Assembly: GCF_005502935.1 (NCBI RefSeq)
Contig: NZ_SCMP01000009.1
Span: forward strand, 62,001-126,000
Direction of reading: 5' to 3'
From: Pseudomonas sp. 2FG
GTDB taxonomy: Bacteria; Pseudomonadota; Gammaproteobacteria; Pseudomonadales; Pseudomonadaceae
Length of the DNA: 64,000 nucleotides
A program made the translations under genes and the position numbers. The notes under the pieces are model-generated. The model was given only the letters and a program-made list of their open reading frames with translations. It made no database searches and was not told the DNA's origin. This document shows positions 53,536 through 61,845 of the stretch, piece after piece; positions within the stretch are counted from its first letter, which is position 1, and each line of letters begins with the position of its first letter.

Positions 53536-55509
53536 CTATACACCCCGCGACCGACTGATTTCCCAGGACACGCCGCCACCGTGCACGGTGGCGGTAATCT
53601 GCTGCCCCAGGCGCTGTTCGATCACCGGTCTCCATGGCACCAGACTGAATCCTTTGCCATCATCCAGCACAGCGTAACGTCCACTGGCGAGCATGACGCT
53701 GCGCCGATAGATGCCGGCCATACGCTGCCCGTCGTCCATAGGCCGATGCTCCAACCCGGTTTCGGCTGCGATGCCCCGAGCGGCCTGGGCCAGCTCCCGG
53801 CCGCGCAGCGTCGCCAGCAGGTTACGCGCCAGGATCACGCGCTGACCTTGTCTCTCGGCCAGCCCCTGCTCGACCAGGAAGTCGGCACGCTGCTGCATGG
53901 CCTGCCTCACCTCACCAGCAAATCCGAGATCACCCAACCCTCGCCCGCCGCCGATCAGTTGCTGGTCCAGCCAGGTGGCTCCGATCATACGGGCCTGTCG
54001 CTCAATAGGTAGATGCGATTTCAGCTCCACAGACACTCCACCTAGACGCTGCGCGTCGTACTGGCGGCCACGCTCGGGCAGATCGTCAGGTACCTTCCAA
54101 AGCCCCTCAGCTATGCGTTCCACGATGCCGGCACGTCGCAGGGCTTCCAGACGGCGGACGTGGGCCGCGACGATTTCCTGCGGGGCACAGCCATCCTTAG
54201 CCTGCCCTTGGGCAATCGCAAGGTGATGATCTGTGCGGTACAGGCCGTCACTCGACAGCGCGACGATGGTACGGTCGGCCACGCGTATCTCGGCCGAGGC
54301 ACGCACCTCCACCACCGATCCTGCGGGATAGTTCGCCAGTTCGTCGCGGGCATTGAGAGAAACGTAGTGGGCCTTGCCGTCGGCCCCATCTATGACCAGG
54401 TAAGCCCGGTCACGCAGCTCGTCGGCCAGCCCCTTGGCGGCCACCCGGCCGATCACCGCACGCGCCCCCTCACCCGGCTCGAACACCGCCAAATCACGCG
54501 ACTGGCCGCTCATGGCGCGCTGCAGGGTGCGGATGATGTCACCCCGCTCGCCCAGCACACGCAAGGTCTTCTCCGCATCGTCCTGAACGATCCAGATGCC
54601 GGGCCGAACCTCATCGGCCAAGCCCATACGCTGCAAGCACTGCAGGCGGCCGATCAGCAACAGCCGCTGGCGCTGCAGCCGCGGTTCGTTGAGGCGTTCG
54701 ATCTGCAGCAGGCCCTCGCCACCAGCCTCACGCTGCAGGGTGCGATCCAGGCTCGTCCAGCGCTCCTGTTCTACTTCGCGCTGCAGGGTCTGTTGGATCT
54801 CCAGCTCGGTGCGCGGCCCCAGCCATTCGGTAGTGAGTTCAGCGGCCCGGTGACGGAAGCCATGGGCGATGTAATCGCTCGCGATGATGAGGTCCTTGCC
54901 GGTATCGTCACGCCCGCGCAATACGATATGGGTATGCGGGCTATCGGTGTTCCAATGATCCACCGCCACCCAATCCAGCCTCGTGCCCAGGTCAGCCTCC
55001 ATGCGCCCCATCAGTTGCCGGGTGTAGGTACGCAAGTCGTCCAGCTCGGCACCATCCTCGGGTGCGACGATGAAGCGGAAATGGTGTCTGTCGTCGGTGC
55101 AGCGCTCCCTGAAGGCGCCGAGGTCGGCATCGTCCGCCTGCGGCCCGTAGGCCCTCCCCGGTTCGCCATCACGACCGGCGCCGTCGCGCTCGATGTAGCG
55201 CAGATGCTTGACCAGCGATTGCGGGCTGGCCTGGCGCTGATTGACCAGCAAAGTCTTGATGGTCACCCGGCGCGAGAATGGCGTGAGCGAGGCGCCGGCG
55301 AAACGTGCCGCCGTGTACCCTCGCCCCAGCCGCGAGCCGGGCCGCTGGCCGGCGTGTTGCCCCTTGCTGCAGGCCAGTGCCGGCCGGCGCACAGCCGACT
55401 TGCCGCCGGCCTTGCCGACCTGCTTGAGCACCTTGGACACGAAGCACTTGTCGCGGTTTTTCGGCGCGCTGGGGCGCACGCGGAAATCGTCATCGCGTCG
55501 GTCGGTCAT
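53536..55509 (-). CDS. virD2: Conjugative relaxase, VirD2-like with DUF3363
   Basis: A 657-residue relaxase/mobilisation protein. The metal-binding motif region is H185-W-N-T-D-S-P-H192-T-H194, and an H-H-F-R-F motif is at 142-146. Tyr105 in H-L-R-Y-I-E is the candidate nicking residue. A long DUF3363 C-terminus follows. It nicks the element at oriT and leads the strand into the TraG-Trb channel. I start it at the ATG 55509, with GAGGGAG upstream; the open frame extends to 56013, but that extra part reads the traF gene out of frame and has no start signal. Confidence 0.9.
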   Translation of the reverse strand: MTDRRDDDFRVRPSAPKNRDKCFVSKVLKQVGKAGGKSAVRRPALACSKGQHAGQRPGSRLGRGYTAARFAGASLTPFSRRVTIKTLLVNQRQASPQSLVKHLRYIERDGAGRDGEPGRAYGPQADDADLGAFRERCTDDRHHFRFIVAPEDGAELDDLRTYTRQLMGRMEADLGTRLDWVAVDHWNTDSPHTHIVLRGRDDTGKDLIIASDYIAHGFRHRAAELTTEWLGPRTELEIQQTLQREVEQERWTSLDRTLQREAGGEGLLQIERLNEPRLQRQRLLLIGRLQCLQRMGLADEVRPGIWIVQDDAEKTLRVLGERGDIIRTLQRAMSGQSRDLAVFEPGEGARAVIGRVAAKGLADELRDRAYLVIDGADGKAHYVSLNARDELANYPAGSVVEVRASAEIRVADRTIVALSSDGLYRTDHHLAIAQGQAKDGCAPQEIVAAHVRRLEALRRAGIVERIAEGLWKVPDDLPERGRQYDAQRLGGVSVELKSHLPIERQARMIGATWLDQQLIGGGRGLGDLGFAGEVRQAMQQRADFLVEQGLAERQGQRVILARNLLATLRGRELAQAARGIAAETGLEHRPMDDGQRMAGIYRRSVMLASGRYAVLDDGKGFSLVPWRPVIEQRLGQQITATVHGGGVSWEISRSRGV

Positions 55510-55945
55510 GACTGCTCCCTCGGTAAGCCAGGGCGTGTTCTGGCGTGCGAAGCACGCGGACATGCCGGCATCTGCGCGTGCTGCATGCACCACACGGCAC
55601 GGCGGCGAAACCGCACCGTGCCGCTCCTCCCCCACGTGCAGACTGAAGTTGCGGGAGGCCATGTGCCGCCCCCTTTTGTCTTGCCTTCCGCCCTTGCCTC
55701 TCGCATGCGCTCCAGGCGTCGTCGGCCCGGAGGCGTTACGCTGCTCGAAGCCAGTCCACCGGCGAACGCTGTGACGGCCACGGGCCGCGTGCGCTCGAGG
55801 CAAGACGCCTGCACATTGGACGAATGCGCCGGAGGTTGCGCGAAGCGCGGTGCGAACGCACCTGTACGGCACGCGCAACGACACGGCGACAGCCAGCAGG
55901 GCGACACGCCGGATGGCACGACGAAGTGCAGCAAGTCGGTACCCA
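55510..55945. other. Gap between relaxase and traF with short hairpins (possible oriT)
   Basis: This 436-base region has no convincing gene; long open frames here are high-GC artefacts. It contains GCGTGC-GAA-GCACGC (55543-55557), 34 bases upstream of the relaxase start, and GCGC-GAA-GCGC (55838-55848). Two hairpins sharing the GAA loop close to a relaxase gene are what an oriT region can look like, but I cannot identify a nick site. Confidence 0.35.
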
Positions 55946-56509
55946 TCATCGGCCCGTCTCCAGCCAGAGCGAATGCGCGACGCCGAGCACGGCGGAGGCG
56001 GCAATTGGCCCAAAATAGCGACTGTCGAACGACGCCGGATTGGTCGTACTCAGCAGGAACAGCTCTCCGGGCCGAAGTCGGCGACAACCCGGCCAGGCCC
56101 GCAATGACCGGCCCATTCGATCGGTATGCAATGCGACGGCCACGGGCACGCCGTCGATGCGCACGGCTCCGTCAGTGACGCACACCTCCTGCGGTGCCAC
56201 CGCACCCACGCGTTTGAGCAGCGGGATGCCCGTCGGCAGGTAGCCGCGCTGCGCGGCAAACAATGCGACGGCGTCCGGTAGCCGGGTCAGCACGATGCTG
56301 CCAACCGGCAGCGAGTCGGTCCGTCGTCCTGATGAATCGACGCGATACCAGCCGACCGCCACGCTGTCCGAAGGGTTGTAGATGACGCGGGCATCGGGCT
56401 GCATGAAGGACACCCAGGCGAGCGCGGCGAGGCCGCAGGCGGACAGGCCTGCCAGCACGATGCGAGCACGCAGAAGCGAGCGAGGACGCGGGGCGGCGCC
56501 GATGGTCAT
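55946..56509 (-). CDS. traF: Conjugal transfer pilin-processing protease TraF (S26 family)
   Basis: A 187-residue membrane-anchored S26 peptidase. One N-terminal helix (about 17-35) precedes Y-N-P-S-D-S-V-A-V-G-W-Y, where Ser49 is the likely nucleophile, and Lys99 in P-L-L-K-R-V-G-A is the general base. It ends with the usual D-S-R-Y-F-G-P block. It processes the TrbC pilin in IncP-type systems. Its ATG overlaps the DUF2840 stop by four bases. Confidence 0.92.
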   Translation of the reverse strand: MTIGAAPRPRSLLRARIVLAGLSACGLAALAWVSFMQPDARVIYNPSDSVAVGWYRVDSSGRRTDSLPVGSIVLTRLPDAVALFAAQRGYLPTGIPLLKRVGAVAPQEVCVTDGAVRIDGVPVAVALHTDRMGRSLRAWPGCRRLRPGELFLLSTTNPASFDSRYFGPIAASAVLGVAHSLWLETGR

Positions 56510-57039
56510 GACAGCAGCCTCCCCGTCAGCCAGGCAGCATGCCGCTCGGCCGTGTACGCCGGCAGCGGCAGGCGCGCGGCGAGCCGGTTGCCCAATGTGC
56601 GCCAGTACGCGGGCGAAACGGCGCCCGGCGCGATGCCCAAGGCCTCAATGGCGTCGATCTGTGGAAGCACGGCGCGCACGGCTGACTCGCTCTCGGCGTG
56701 CAGCAGCAGTCGCGCGCCCGGCAGCACGCCGGGGATGCGCTGTGCCGCGTCCAGCGACGTGCAAGCCTGCATCACCATGAGCTGCCAGCGGATCGTGCCG
56801 TAGTCGTTGGCCTGCCAGCGGATACGGCAGAAGACGACACCCGGCAGGAACATCGCGACACGTCGCCAATGGTCCAGGCGGGTGATACGCGCCGGCTCGC
56901 CGAAGCGCAGGTAGAGCTTGATGCGCTGCTCCACGTAGGCGAGCGAGACGCGAGTCAGTTGCGCGGCATCGGTCTGGCCAGGGAGCACCATGTGCAACGG
57001 CAGCGGCGCAGGCATTGCCACCGAGGGCTGGGTATTCAT
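56506..57039 (-). CDS. DUF2840 family protein
   Basis: A 177-residue soluble protein with the DUF2840 pattern (V-E-Q-R-I-K-L-Y-L-R-F-G-E and R-I-R-W-Q-A-N-D-Y-G-T), regularly found between parA and traF in this ICE class. Its function is unknown. The ATG 57039 follows GGAGAAAG and overlaps the preceding gene's stop by four bases; the longer frame upstream is an artefact. Confidence 0.88.
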   Translation of the reverse strand: MNTQPSVAMPAPLPLHMVLPGQTDAAQLTRVSLAYVEQRIKLYLRFGEPARITRLDHWRRVAMFLPGVVFCRIRWQANDYGTIRWQLMVMQACTSLDAAQRIPGVLPGARLLLHAESESAVRAVLPQIDAIEALGIAPGAVSPAYWRTLGNRLAARLPLPAYTAERHAAWLTGRLLS

Positions 57040-57287
57040 GGGGCTTTCTCCGGGAACTCGCGTTCCAGCAGCGCGCGCAGCAGATCGGCCACCGTCACCC
57101 CCTGGGTGAACGCCGAGACCTTGATGCGGGCGCGCATGGCGGGCGTGATGTCGAGGGTCAGGCGCGCGGTGTAGAGGTCGCCCTTCTGCAGGCCGCCGAA
57201 GTCGCCCTGGCGAACCCACGCCTCGGCGTGCGGATTCGCTGGCGGACGCGCGCCGATGGCCATGCGCTTGCCGTGTTCGCTGGTCAT
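57036..57287 (-). CDS. Small ribbon-helix-helix partition-associated protein
   Basis: An 83-residue basic protein whose second half (Y-T-A-R-L-T-L-D-I-T-P-A-M-R-A-R-I-K) looks like a ribbon-helix-helix DNA-binding domain, as in ParG-type centromere-binding proteins. It lies immediately after parA (ATG overlapping the parA stop), as a ParA partner would. The assignment as a ParB/ParG substitute is an inference from the fold and position. Confidence 0.75.
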   Translation of the reverse strand: MTSEHGKRMAIGARPPANPHAEAWVRQGDFGGLQKGDLYTARLTLDITPAMRARIKVSAFTQGVTVADLLRALLEREFPEKAP

Positions 57288-57922
57288 ACCGTCCACCGCA
57301 GCAACTCGTCGACCAGCGCGGCAATTTCGCGCGCGGCAGCGCTGTCCGGTGCTGTCTCGCGGGCGAGCCGTCCGGCGGCCACGCTGTCTGCGAAGACAAT
57401 GCGCTGACGCACCTCGGCGCGCAGCGCCGGCAGCGGCTGGTCGGCCAATGCCTGGCGCGCCTCGCGGCCGATGATGGTGGTACTGACGCGCCGGTTGATG
57501 ACGAAGGCCGCGCGCAGCGCAGGCCGGAACATCTGCGCCTCGCGGATCAGCGCGACCATTTCGGCGCTGGCCCACAGATCATAAGGGCTGGGCTGCACGG
57601 GGATCAGCACGCAATCGGCCGCCAGCAGTGCGGAACGCGCCAGGGCGGCGATGCGCGGCGGGCCGTCGATGACCAGGTGATCGGCGCGACGCGCCAGATC
57701 GGGTGCCTCTAGGTGCAGGGTCTCGCGAGCGAGACCCACAGCACCGAACAAGCGTGGTAGGCCCTGCTGGGCGCGCCGCTGCGTCCAGTCTAGCGCCGAG
57801 CCCTGCGGGTCGGAATCCAGCAGGACCACATGCTGGCCGCGCATCGCCAGTTCGCCCGCGATGTGGGTGGCGAGCGTGGTCTTGCCGACGCCGCCTTTCT
57901 GATTGAGCAAGGCAATGATCAT
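57284..57922 (-). CDS. parA: ParA-family partition ATPase
   Basis: A 212-residue ParA/MinD-type ATPase with the deviant Walker A K-G-G-V-G-K-T-T at residues 9-16, a Walker A' D-S-D-P-Q-G near 36-41 and Walker B L-V-I-D-G-P-P. It is short, without an N-terminal helix-turn-helix, so it is the small (type Ib) ParA type, usually paired with a ribbon-helix-helix partner like the next gene. I start it at the ATG 57922. It segregates the element when it is in circular form. Confidence 0.92.
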   Translation of the reverse strand: MIIALLNQKGGVGKTTLATHIAGELAMRGQHVVLLDSDPQGSALDWTQRRAQQGLPRLFGAVGLARETLHLEAPDLARRADHLVIDGPPRIAALARSALLAADCVLIPVQPSPYDLWASAEMVALIREAQMFRPALRAAFVINRRVSTTIIGREARQALADQPLPALRAEVRQRIVFADSVAAGRLARETAPDSAAAREIAALVDELLRWTV

Positions 57923-58002
57923 GGCGCGGCCCTCCCTGCAGAGAGGCCGACCTGGCCGTGCCGTTTTGCGGTTGTCCACCGAAACGGCGCGCCTCTATAA
58001 AA

Positions 58003-58024
58003 AGTTAGAGCTTTTAAGTTAGAG
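58003..58024. repeat. Two AGTTAGAG repeats in an AT-rich segment upstream of parA
   Basis: AGTTAGAG occurs at 58003-58010 and 58017-58024 (14-base step), in a locally AT-rich stretch about 80-100 bases before the parA start. A partial AGTTA follows at 58026. It may be an operator for the ribbon-helix-helix partner, or a melting element for the adjacent iterons. Confidence 0.5.
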
Positions 58025-58077
58025 AAGTTAAGGGAGCCTGGAGCCCGCGCAGGTTCTGGCTTCCAGGCGATTTCGCA

Positions 58078-58139
58078 CGCCTGATAGCACGATAGGGGCA
58101 CGCCCGATAGCACGATACCCCTTACGCCTGATAGCACGA
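58078..58139. repeat. Three iterons, putative replication origin of the ICE
   Basis: Three copies of a 15-bp unit CGCC(T/C)GATAGCACGA lie at 58078-58092, 58101-58115 and 58125-58139, spaced 23-24 bases. They sit directly downstream of repA, with an AT-rich stretch beyond. This is the layout of an iteron-controlled theta origin bound by RepA. The repeats are plain in the sequence; origin function is inferred. Confidence 0.75.
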
Positions 58140-58163
58140 GCCCGTCCACAGGTTTTCCCGCAC

Positions 58164-59009
58164 TTACCCCCGTGCTGTGGGCGACACGGGGCGGAAGGTC
58201 AGCAACTCCGTGCTGGTCTCCGATATCCGCTCGATGCCAAGCACGTAGCCGGGCAGCGACTGCCGCGCCACCAAGGCGCGCAAGTCGCAGGCGAAGTCGC
58301 ATGGCCTCGCCGTGCTGCCCGACTTGCGGTGCAGGTGTCGGAAGTCGAACTGCCATCCACCCGGCTGCTTGCCGCCATGCTTGCGCACCAGGCGGTACAG
58401 CCAGCGCTCTATACCACCGGTGAGCCGGAAGTACGCCGGGTCGATGGTCAGCACTAAGGCGGCGTCCATCACACCCGCGTAGAACCAGTCCGGCAGAATC
58501 AGCTCGATGCCCAGCGGCGTGCCGCAGGCGTCGGCCAGCTCCTTCCACTCGTTGATCCAGGAGAAGCGATGCAGTCGCCGCCCGGTGGTCTCGCGGATGG
58601 AGGTCGCCACCGTGGTCGACTGCAGGCGATCTAGGGCGGCCTTGAGGCGCTGGTAGTCGCGCAGCGACACCCCCCGCCCGATGAAGCGTAGGATTTCGTA
58701 GGGCGTGGCGCGCATCAGGCGCGACGGGGGCAAACCCGCGTCGCGCGCCTCGACGATCTGACTGGCAGCCCAGATCAGCACGTCGGCATCCCAGATCGTG
58801 GCAATGCCATGCTCCAGTGTGCCCTCCACGCGCACGGTGACGCCGCTGGCGCGGAAGTCGATCGGCGTCGTGCGCCGCGACTTGGCCAGCGAGAAGAACG
58901 GATAGGCCATCAGGTCCTGACTGTCGCGCGGCGCCATGTCGCCCGGCAAGGCGCGAAACAGGTCGAGCTGTTCCCGCTCCGACGAAGAGCTGGACATGGC
59001 GATGGCCAC
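58164..59009 (-). CDS. repA: Replication initiator protein RepA
   Basis: A 281-residue RepA-type initiator with the conserved early block A-Y-P-F-F-S-L-A-K-S and the winged-helix region (I-E-R-W-L-Y-R-L-V-R-K-H). It should bind the iterons at 58078-58139 and drive replication of the excised circle. It is upstream of parA in the same orientation. The ATG at 59009 is followed by a second ATG four codons on, which is an alternative start. Confidence 0.87.
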   Translation of the reverse strand: MAIAMSSSSSEREQLDLFRALPGDMAPRDSQDLMAYPFFSLAKSRRTTPIDFRASGVTVRVEGTLEHGIATIWDADVLIWAASQIVEARDAGLPPSRLMRATPYEILRFIGRGVSLRDYQRLKAALDRLQSTTVATSIRETTGRRLHRFSWINEWKELADACGTPLGIELILPDWFYAGVMDAALVLTIDPAYFRLTGGIERWLYRLVRKHGGKQPGGWQFDFRHLHRKSGSTARPCDFACDLRALVARQSLPGYVLGIERISETSTELLTFRPVSPTARG

Positions 59010-59023
59010 CGGCGAGCCGTGGA

Positions 59024-59320
59024 TCAGCGCGCACGACTGTCGGCCGAGTGATGCTCGGCATATTCGGGATCGGACGTAACCTCGAAGCTGCGCTGGTCAG
59101 CCCAGCTGTCGAGATCGGCAACGGCATACATGACGCGCCGACCGAATTTGCGAAAACGCGGGCCGCCACCAATTACACGCTGTTTCTCCAGCGTACGCGG
59201 TGACAGACGCAAGTATTCGGCCGCCTCGTCGTTGGTCAGGTAGCGCTGCGGCTGAGCAGTGGCAACGGGGTGCAGGGGCGTGGAGTGGGCGGCAGCAGGT
59301 CGCACGGGAGCAGGTCGCAT
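59024..59320 (-). CDS. Excisionase/AlpA-like helix-turn-helix protein
   Basis: A 98-residue protein with a MerR-type helix-turn-helix (Y-L-T-N-D-E-A-A-E-Y-L-R-L-S-P-R-T-L) and the wing R-F-R-K-F-G-R-R-V-M-Y, as in the HTH_17/AlpA excisionase group. It is 14 bases upstream of repA. It may act as a regulator of repA-parA or as a recombination directionality factor. An in-frame ATG 15 bases further upstream (59335) is an alternative start. Confidence 0.85.
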   Translation of the reverse strand: MRPAPVRPAAAHSTPLHPVATAQPQRYLTNDEAAEYLRLSPRTLEKQRVIGGGPRFRKFGRRVMYAVADLDSWADQRSFEVTSDPEYAEHHSADSRAR

Positions 59321-59404
59321 GGGGTGAGCCTCCATCGGTCAGGACAGCACGGCCGCACCAGCGCGGCCGGATGGAGGCAGTCTCAGGAATGGTGGGCGGC
59401 CTGC

Positions 59405-60190
59405 TCAGGGTCGTTTTGCGGGCTGCGCGGAACGACCCTCCCCACACTCGTCGAGCTGTGCCAGGCAGCGATAGCCGCCTTGCATCAGCGTCCGGCCGCG
59501 CCGCACCAGGCGACGCACCTTCGAGCGCAGGCCGCCGTCAGCGTGCCAGCCGCCGACCACCGCATCCGCGCCAAACAGCCCTTCGGCAACCTGGCGCAAG
59601 GACGCCCCCGCCAGGGTGGCGTCGAGCGCTTGAAGGGTATGCAGCTCCAGCAGCGCGGCGGAACTGGGCCGGCACCGTGCCGCCGCGAGCGGCGTAACAT
59701 CGGCCGCGACAGTTAGCTTGTTCAGCCCGGCCGCGATTGCACAGTAGCGTGCGCAGGCCCGGACGGCATGGACATAGGCCATTCCGTCCTCCAGCCCGGG
59801 AGCGACGGCCAGCCGCAGGCAGCAGCCCGGCCAGCGCGTCGTTAGCAGCAAGCGCCGGCCGTCATGGACCAGGCATTTGCTACCAGGGATGTTCCAGAAA
59901 TCGAAGGCTGCAGCATCGGGCATGGGATCGACATCGGGGTAAAGCTGTATCAGCTCCGGGTGGTCGGGGAACCAGGTCGGATGCGCGTCCCGCGCATCCA
60001 GGGCCGGGTCTTCCAGCAGGCGCAGCCCCCAGCAATGCGCAGCCTCGGGCCGGCGCCGCCGATGCATCCAGTCGCAGCGGTACTCCGGGTTCCTGCGCAG
60101 GTACTCCCAGGCCAGGGCGAGGTCATCCAGGTGCAGGACGTAGAGATAGGCCGCAGTGGGATACCACTGCTCGGCGTCGCGATCAGCCAT
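59405..60190 (-). CDS. DUF2285/DUF6499 domain regulator-like protein
   Basis: A 261-residue protein. It has an N-terminal W-E-Y-L-R-R-N-P-E-Y-R-C-D-W block of the DUF6499 (transcriptional regulator) type and a C-terminal DUF2285 domain (A-A-L-L-E-L-H-T-L-Q-A-L-D...). Such genes accompany repA/alpA in ICEs. Its function is not established; a regulatory role is likely. The ATG 60190 follows GGGAGG. Confidence 0.82.
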   Translation of the reverse strand: MADRDAEQWYPTAAYLYVLHLDDLALAWEYLRRNPEYRCDWMHRRRRPEAAHCWGLRLLEDPALDARDAHPTWFPDHPELIQLYPDVDPMPDAAAFDFWNIPGSKCLVHDGRRLLLTTRWPGCCLRLAVAPGLEDGMAYVHAVRACARYCAIAAGLNKLTVAADVTPLAAARCRPSSAALLELHTLQALDATLAGASLRQVAEGLFGADAVVGGWHADGGLRSKVRRLVRRGRTLMQGGYRCLAQLDECGEGRSAQPAKRP

Positions 60191-60528
60191 GAGGCAACCT
60201 CCCTTTGCACAGGGTCCGTCGCCACGGGCTCGCAACGTGAAGTCAGGGCCTCCTCGACACAGCGTCATGTGGAAATACGTCAAGCGACTGCATCAAGACC
60301 GATTGACTCCGAAGCGTTGCACGGATCGTCCGAGTGCGACAGCGCCACCGTCCTTCAATGGTGCAGCGCCAGGCATATCCTGCAGCCTTGAGCGGTAGCC
60401 ATCATGACCAATTCGGTCAGGCTTACATCGCCTGACTGCAACAGTGCCGATTGAGACCGGCACGGTCTGGACTCGGACCGAGTCGATCACAGTGCGCCCT
60501 GGACGACCTGGGCGGGATAGATGCGCGG
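60191..60528. other. Gap between DUF2285 and DUF2958 genes
   Basis: This 338-base stretch shows no credible gene. A few imperfect inverted repeats exist (for example around 60400-60485), but no terminator or known site is clear. It must hold the DUF2285 promoter. Confidence 0.4.
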
Positions 60529-60879
60529 TCAGTCCATGATCGAGCCGTTGAGGTGCGCCAGCCGCGTGTACTCCGACAGCGTGCGCGTCGCCCGGAAGTA
60601 CAGGTCGCGCATGACCGGACGCTTGAGCGGCCCGACGATGGACGCCAGCTCGGACAGTTTCACGGTGCCCAGCGCGGGCATGCCGATACCCACGTCGCAC
60701 AGGCCATAGGCCGTGTCCTCGTCGGCCGGATCGAGATCGGTCAGGAGCCAGGTCGCATGCGCGTCTGGGGTAAACAGCCGCACCACTGGTAACGGGTCGA
60801 TGGCCTGGCCCGCCGCCCGGGCGCGGCCGTTCGCCAGCAACTGCTCGCGCTCCGCCTCGGTGATAAGCGGTAAGGTCAT
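60529..60879 (-). CDS. DUF2958 family protein
   Basis: A 116-residue protein matching DUF2958 (opening L-I-T-E-A-E-R-E-Q-L-L-A-N-G, then P-V-V-R-L-F-T-P-D-A and W-L-L-T-D-L-D-P). It is a common ICE/plasmid backbone gene of unknown function. The ATG 60879 is chosen by family length; the frame extends far upstream through non-coding sequence. Confidence 0.88.
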   Translation of the reverse strand: MTLPLITEAEREQLLANGRARAAGQAIDPLPVVRLFTPDAHATWLLTDLDPADEDTAYGLCDVGIGMPALGTVKLSELASIVGPLKRPVMRDLYFRATRTLSEYTRLAHLNGSIMD

Positions 60880-61195
60880 GGCAGCACGCCAGAAGGTGGG
60901 CGCGCCTTGCACGTAAGCGTTGATACACGGATGTGCATCCGCACGGAATCGCCAATCCGCCGATTCGGATTCGTGCATTCGTTCAGAGGCACGGATACGC
61001 ATGCCAGCGAAACCGTGAAGGGACCAAGGCGTGGAATCGGCATTGCGCAAGTCAGGAAAGACACGGAGGTGCCTCTGCAGTTCTGATGAAATCCGCCGGT
61101 ACGGGTTTCCGTAAAAGCACGAAAGCGCCGGAAATCCCGCCAATGAGTTAAAGATAACGTGGTTTTGATTCTCTCTCGACCCGACGCTTCTGTCC
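60880..61195. promoter_or_regulatory. Divergent region between DUF2958 and XRE regulator genes
   Basis: This 316-base gap separates divergent genes. It has an imperfect inverted repeat around 60937-60970 (GAATCG ... CGATTC) that could be an operator for the XRE protein. Locally it is less GC-rich than its flanks near 61140-61180, where the XRE promoter should be. Confidence 0.4.
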
Positions 61196-61486
61196 ATGCA
61201 GAAGCGATCCGTACAGCCCGGCCGTCCGGCCGGCTCCACCACCTTCGATGCCGAGCTGGCACAAGCTTTCGGCACGGCGGTGCGTACGCTGCGAATGGAG
61301 CACGGCATCGCGCAGGAGTCGCTGGCGAACTTGGCCGGCATCGAGCGCTCGCACATGGGCAAGGTCGAGCGTGGCGAGCACATGCCCACGCTGGCGATCA
61401 TCTTCAAGATCGCCAGCGCGCTCGATTGCAGTACGGCGGTGCTGATGGCGGCAACGGAAAGCCAGCTCGCCACTTCCCGGGCATAG
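61196..61486 (+). CDS. XRE-family helix-turn-helix regulator
   Basis: A 96-residue protein with a central Cro/C1-type helix-turn-helix (L-R-M-E-H-G-I-A-Q-E-S-L-A-N-L-A-G-I-E-R-S-H-M-G-K-V-E-R-G-E). It is the only plus-strand gene in this part of the backbone. It probably controls the divergent DUF2958 unit and itself. Confidence 0.88.
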   Translation: MQKRSVQPGRPAGSTTFDAELAQAFGTAVRTLRMEHGIAQESLANLAGIERSHMGKVERGEHMPTLAIIFKIASALDCSTAVLMAATESQLATSRA

Positions 61487-61498
61487 CCCCGCGACAGC

Positions 61499-61520
61499 GT
61501 CCCGCCGCAACGGGCGGGAC
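61499..61520. terminator. Hairpin between convergent XRE and DUF736 genes
   Basis: GTCCCGCC (61499-61506) pairs perfectly with GGCGGGAC (61513-61520). A second hairpin, GGTGGCC/GGCCACC (61526-61543), follows and overlaps the DUF736 stop. No T-run is present, so they may serve convergent termination only weakly. Confidence 0.45.
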
Positions 61521-61533
61521 GTCGAGGTGGCCG

Positions 61534-61845
61534 TCAGGCCACCGACTTGCTGCGCGACCAGATCAGGTTGTGCGTACCGTCCTCTTCCTCGATCAGCCGG
61601 GCGTAGATCGTTGCCGGGAACGACGGGTCGTCGAGGGTCACGGACAGGTAGGGCCGTTCGGCCTGGCTGACTTTCTTCCAGGCCGCGCCGATGTCGTAGC
61701 CGCCGACCGCCTGGATGCGGTAGTCGGGGGCGCTCTCGCTGCTCCTGTCGTTGGGGACGAACTTGACCTTGACGTTAAGCGTCAGGGTACGAACCGTGCC
61801 GGTGAAGCCGTCGTTCTGAGCGGTGAAGGTGCCGATGTTGGCCAT
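61534..61845 (-). CDS. DUF736 family protein
   Basis: A 103-residue protein matching DUF736 (M-A-N-I-G-T-F-T-A and G-A-A-W-K-K). It is a very common ICE/plasmid backbone gene of unknown function. The ATG 61845 follows AAAGGAGA. Length is normal. Confidence 0.92.
   Translation of the reverse strand: MANIGTFTAQNDGFTGTVRTLTLNVKVKFVPNDRSSESAPDYRIQAVGGYDIGAAWKKVSQAERPYLSVTLDDPSFPATIYARLIEEEDGTHNLIWSRSKSVA

Noticed and set aside
54160..56178. 672-codon plus-strand frame across the relaxase and traF genes
   Set aside because: It spans two well-supported minus-strand genes and the gap between them, has no ribosome-binding site and no recognisable domain.
58078..58139. CRISPR-like repeat array
   Set aside because: Three 15-bp repeats with 8-9 base gaps are far too short for CRISPR, and the position beside repA fits iterons.
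57919..59172. 417-codon minus-strand frame reading through repA and the origin
   Set aside because: It runs out of frame through repA and across the iterons; RepA in the other frame has clear family motifs.
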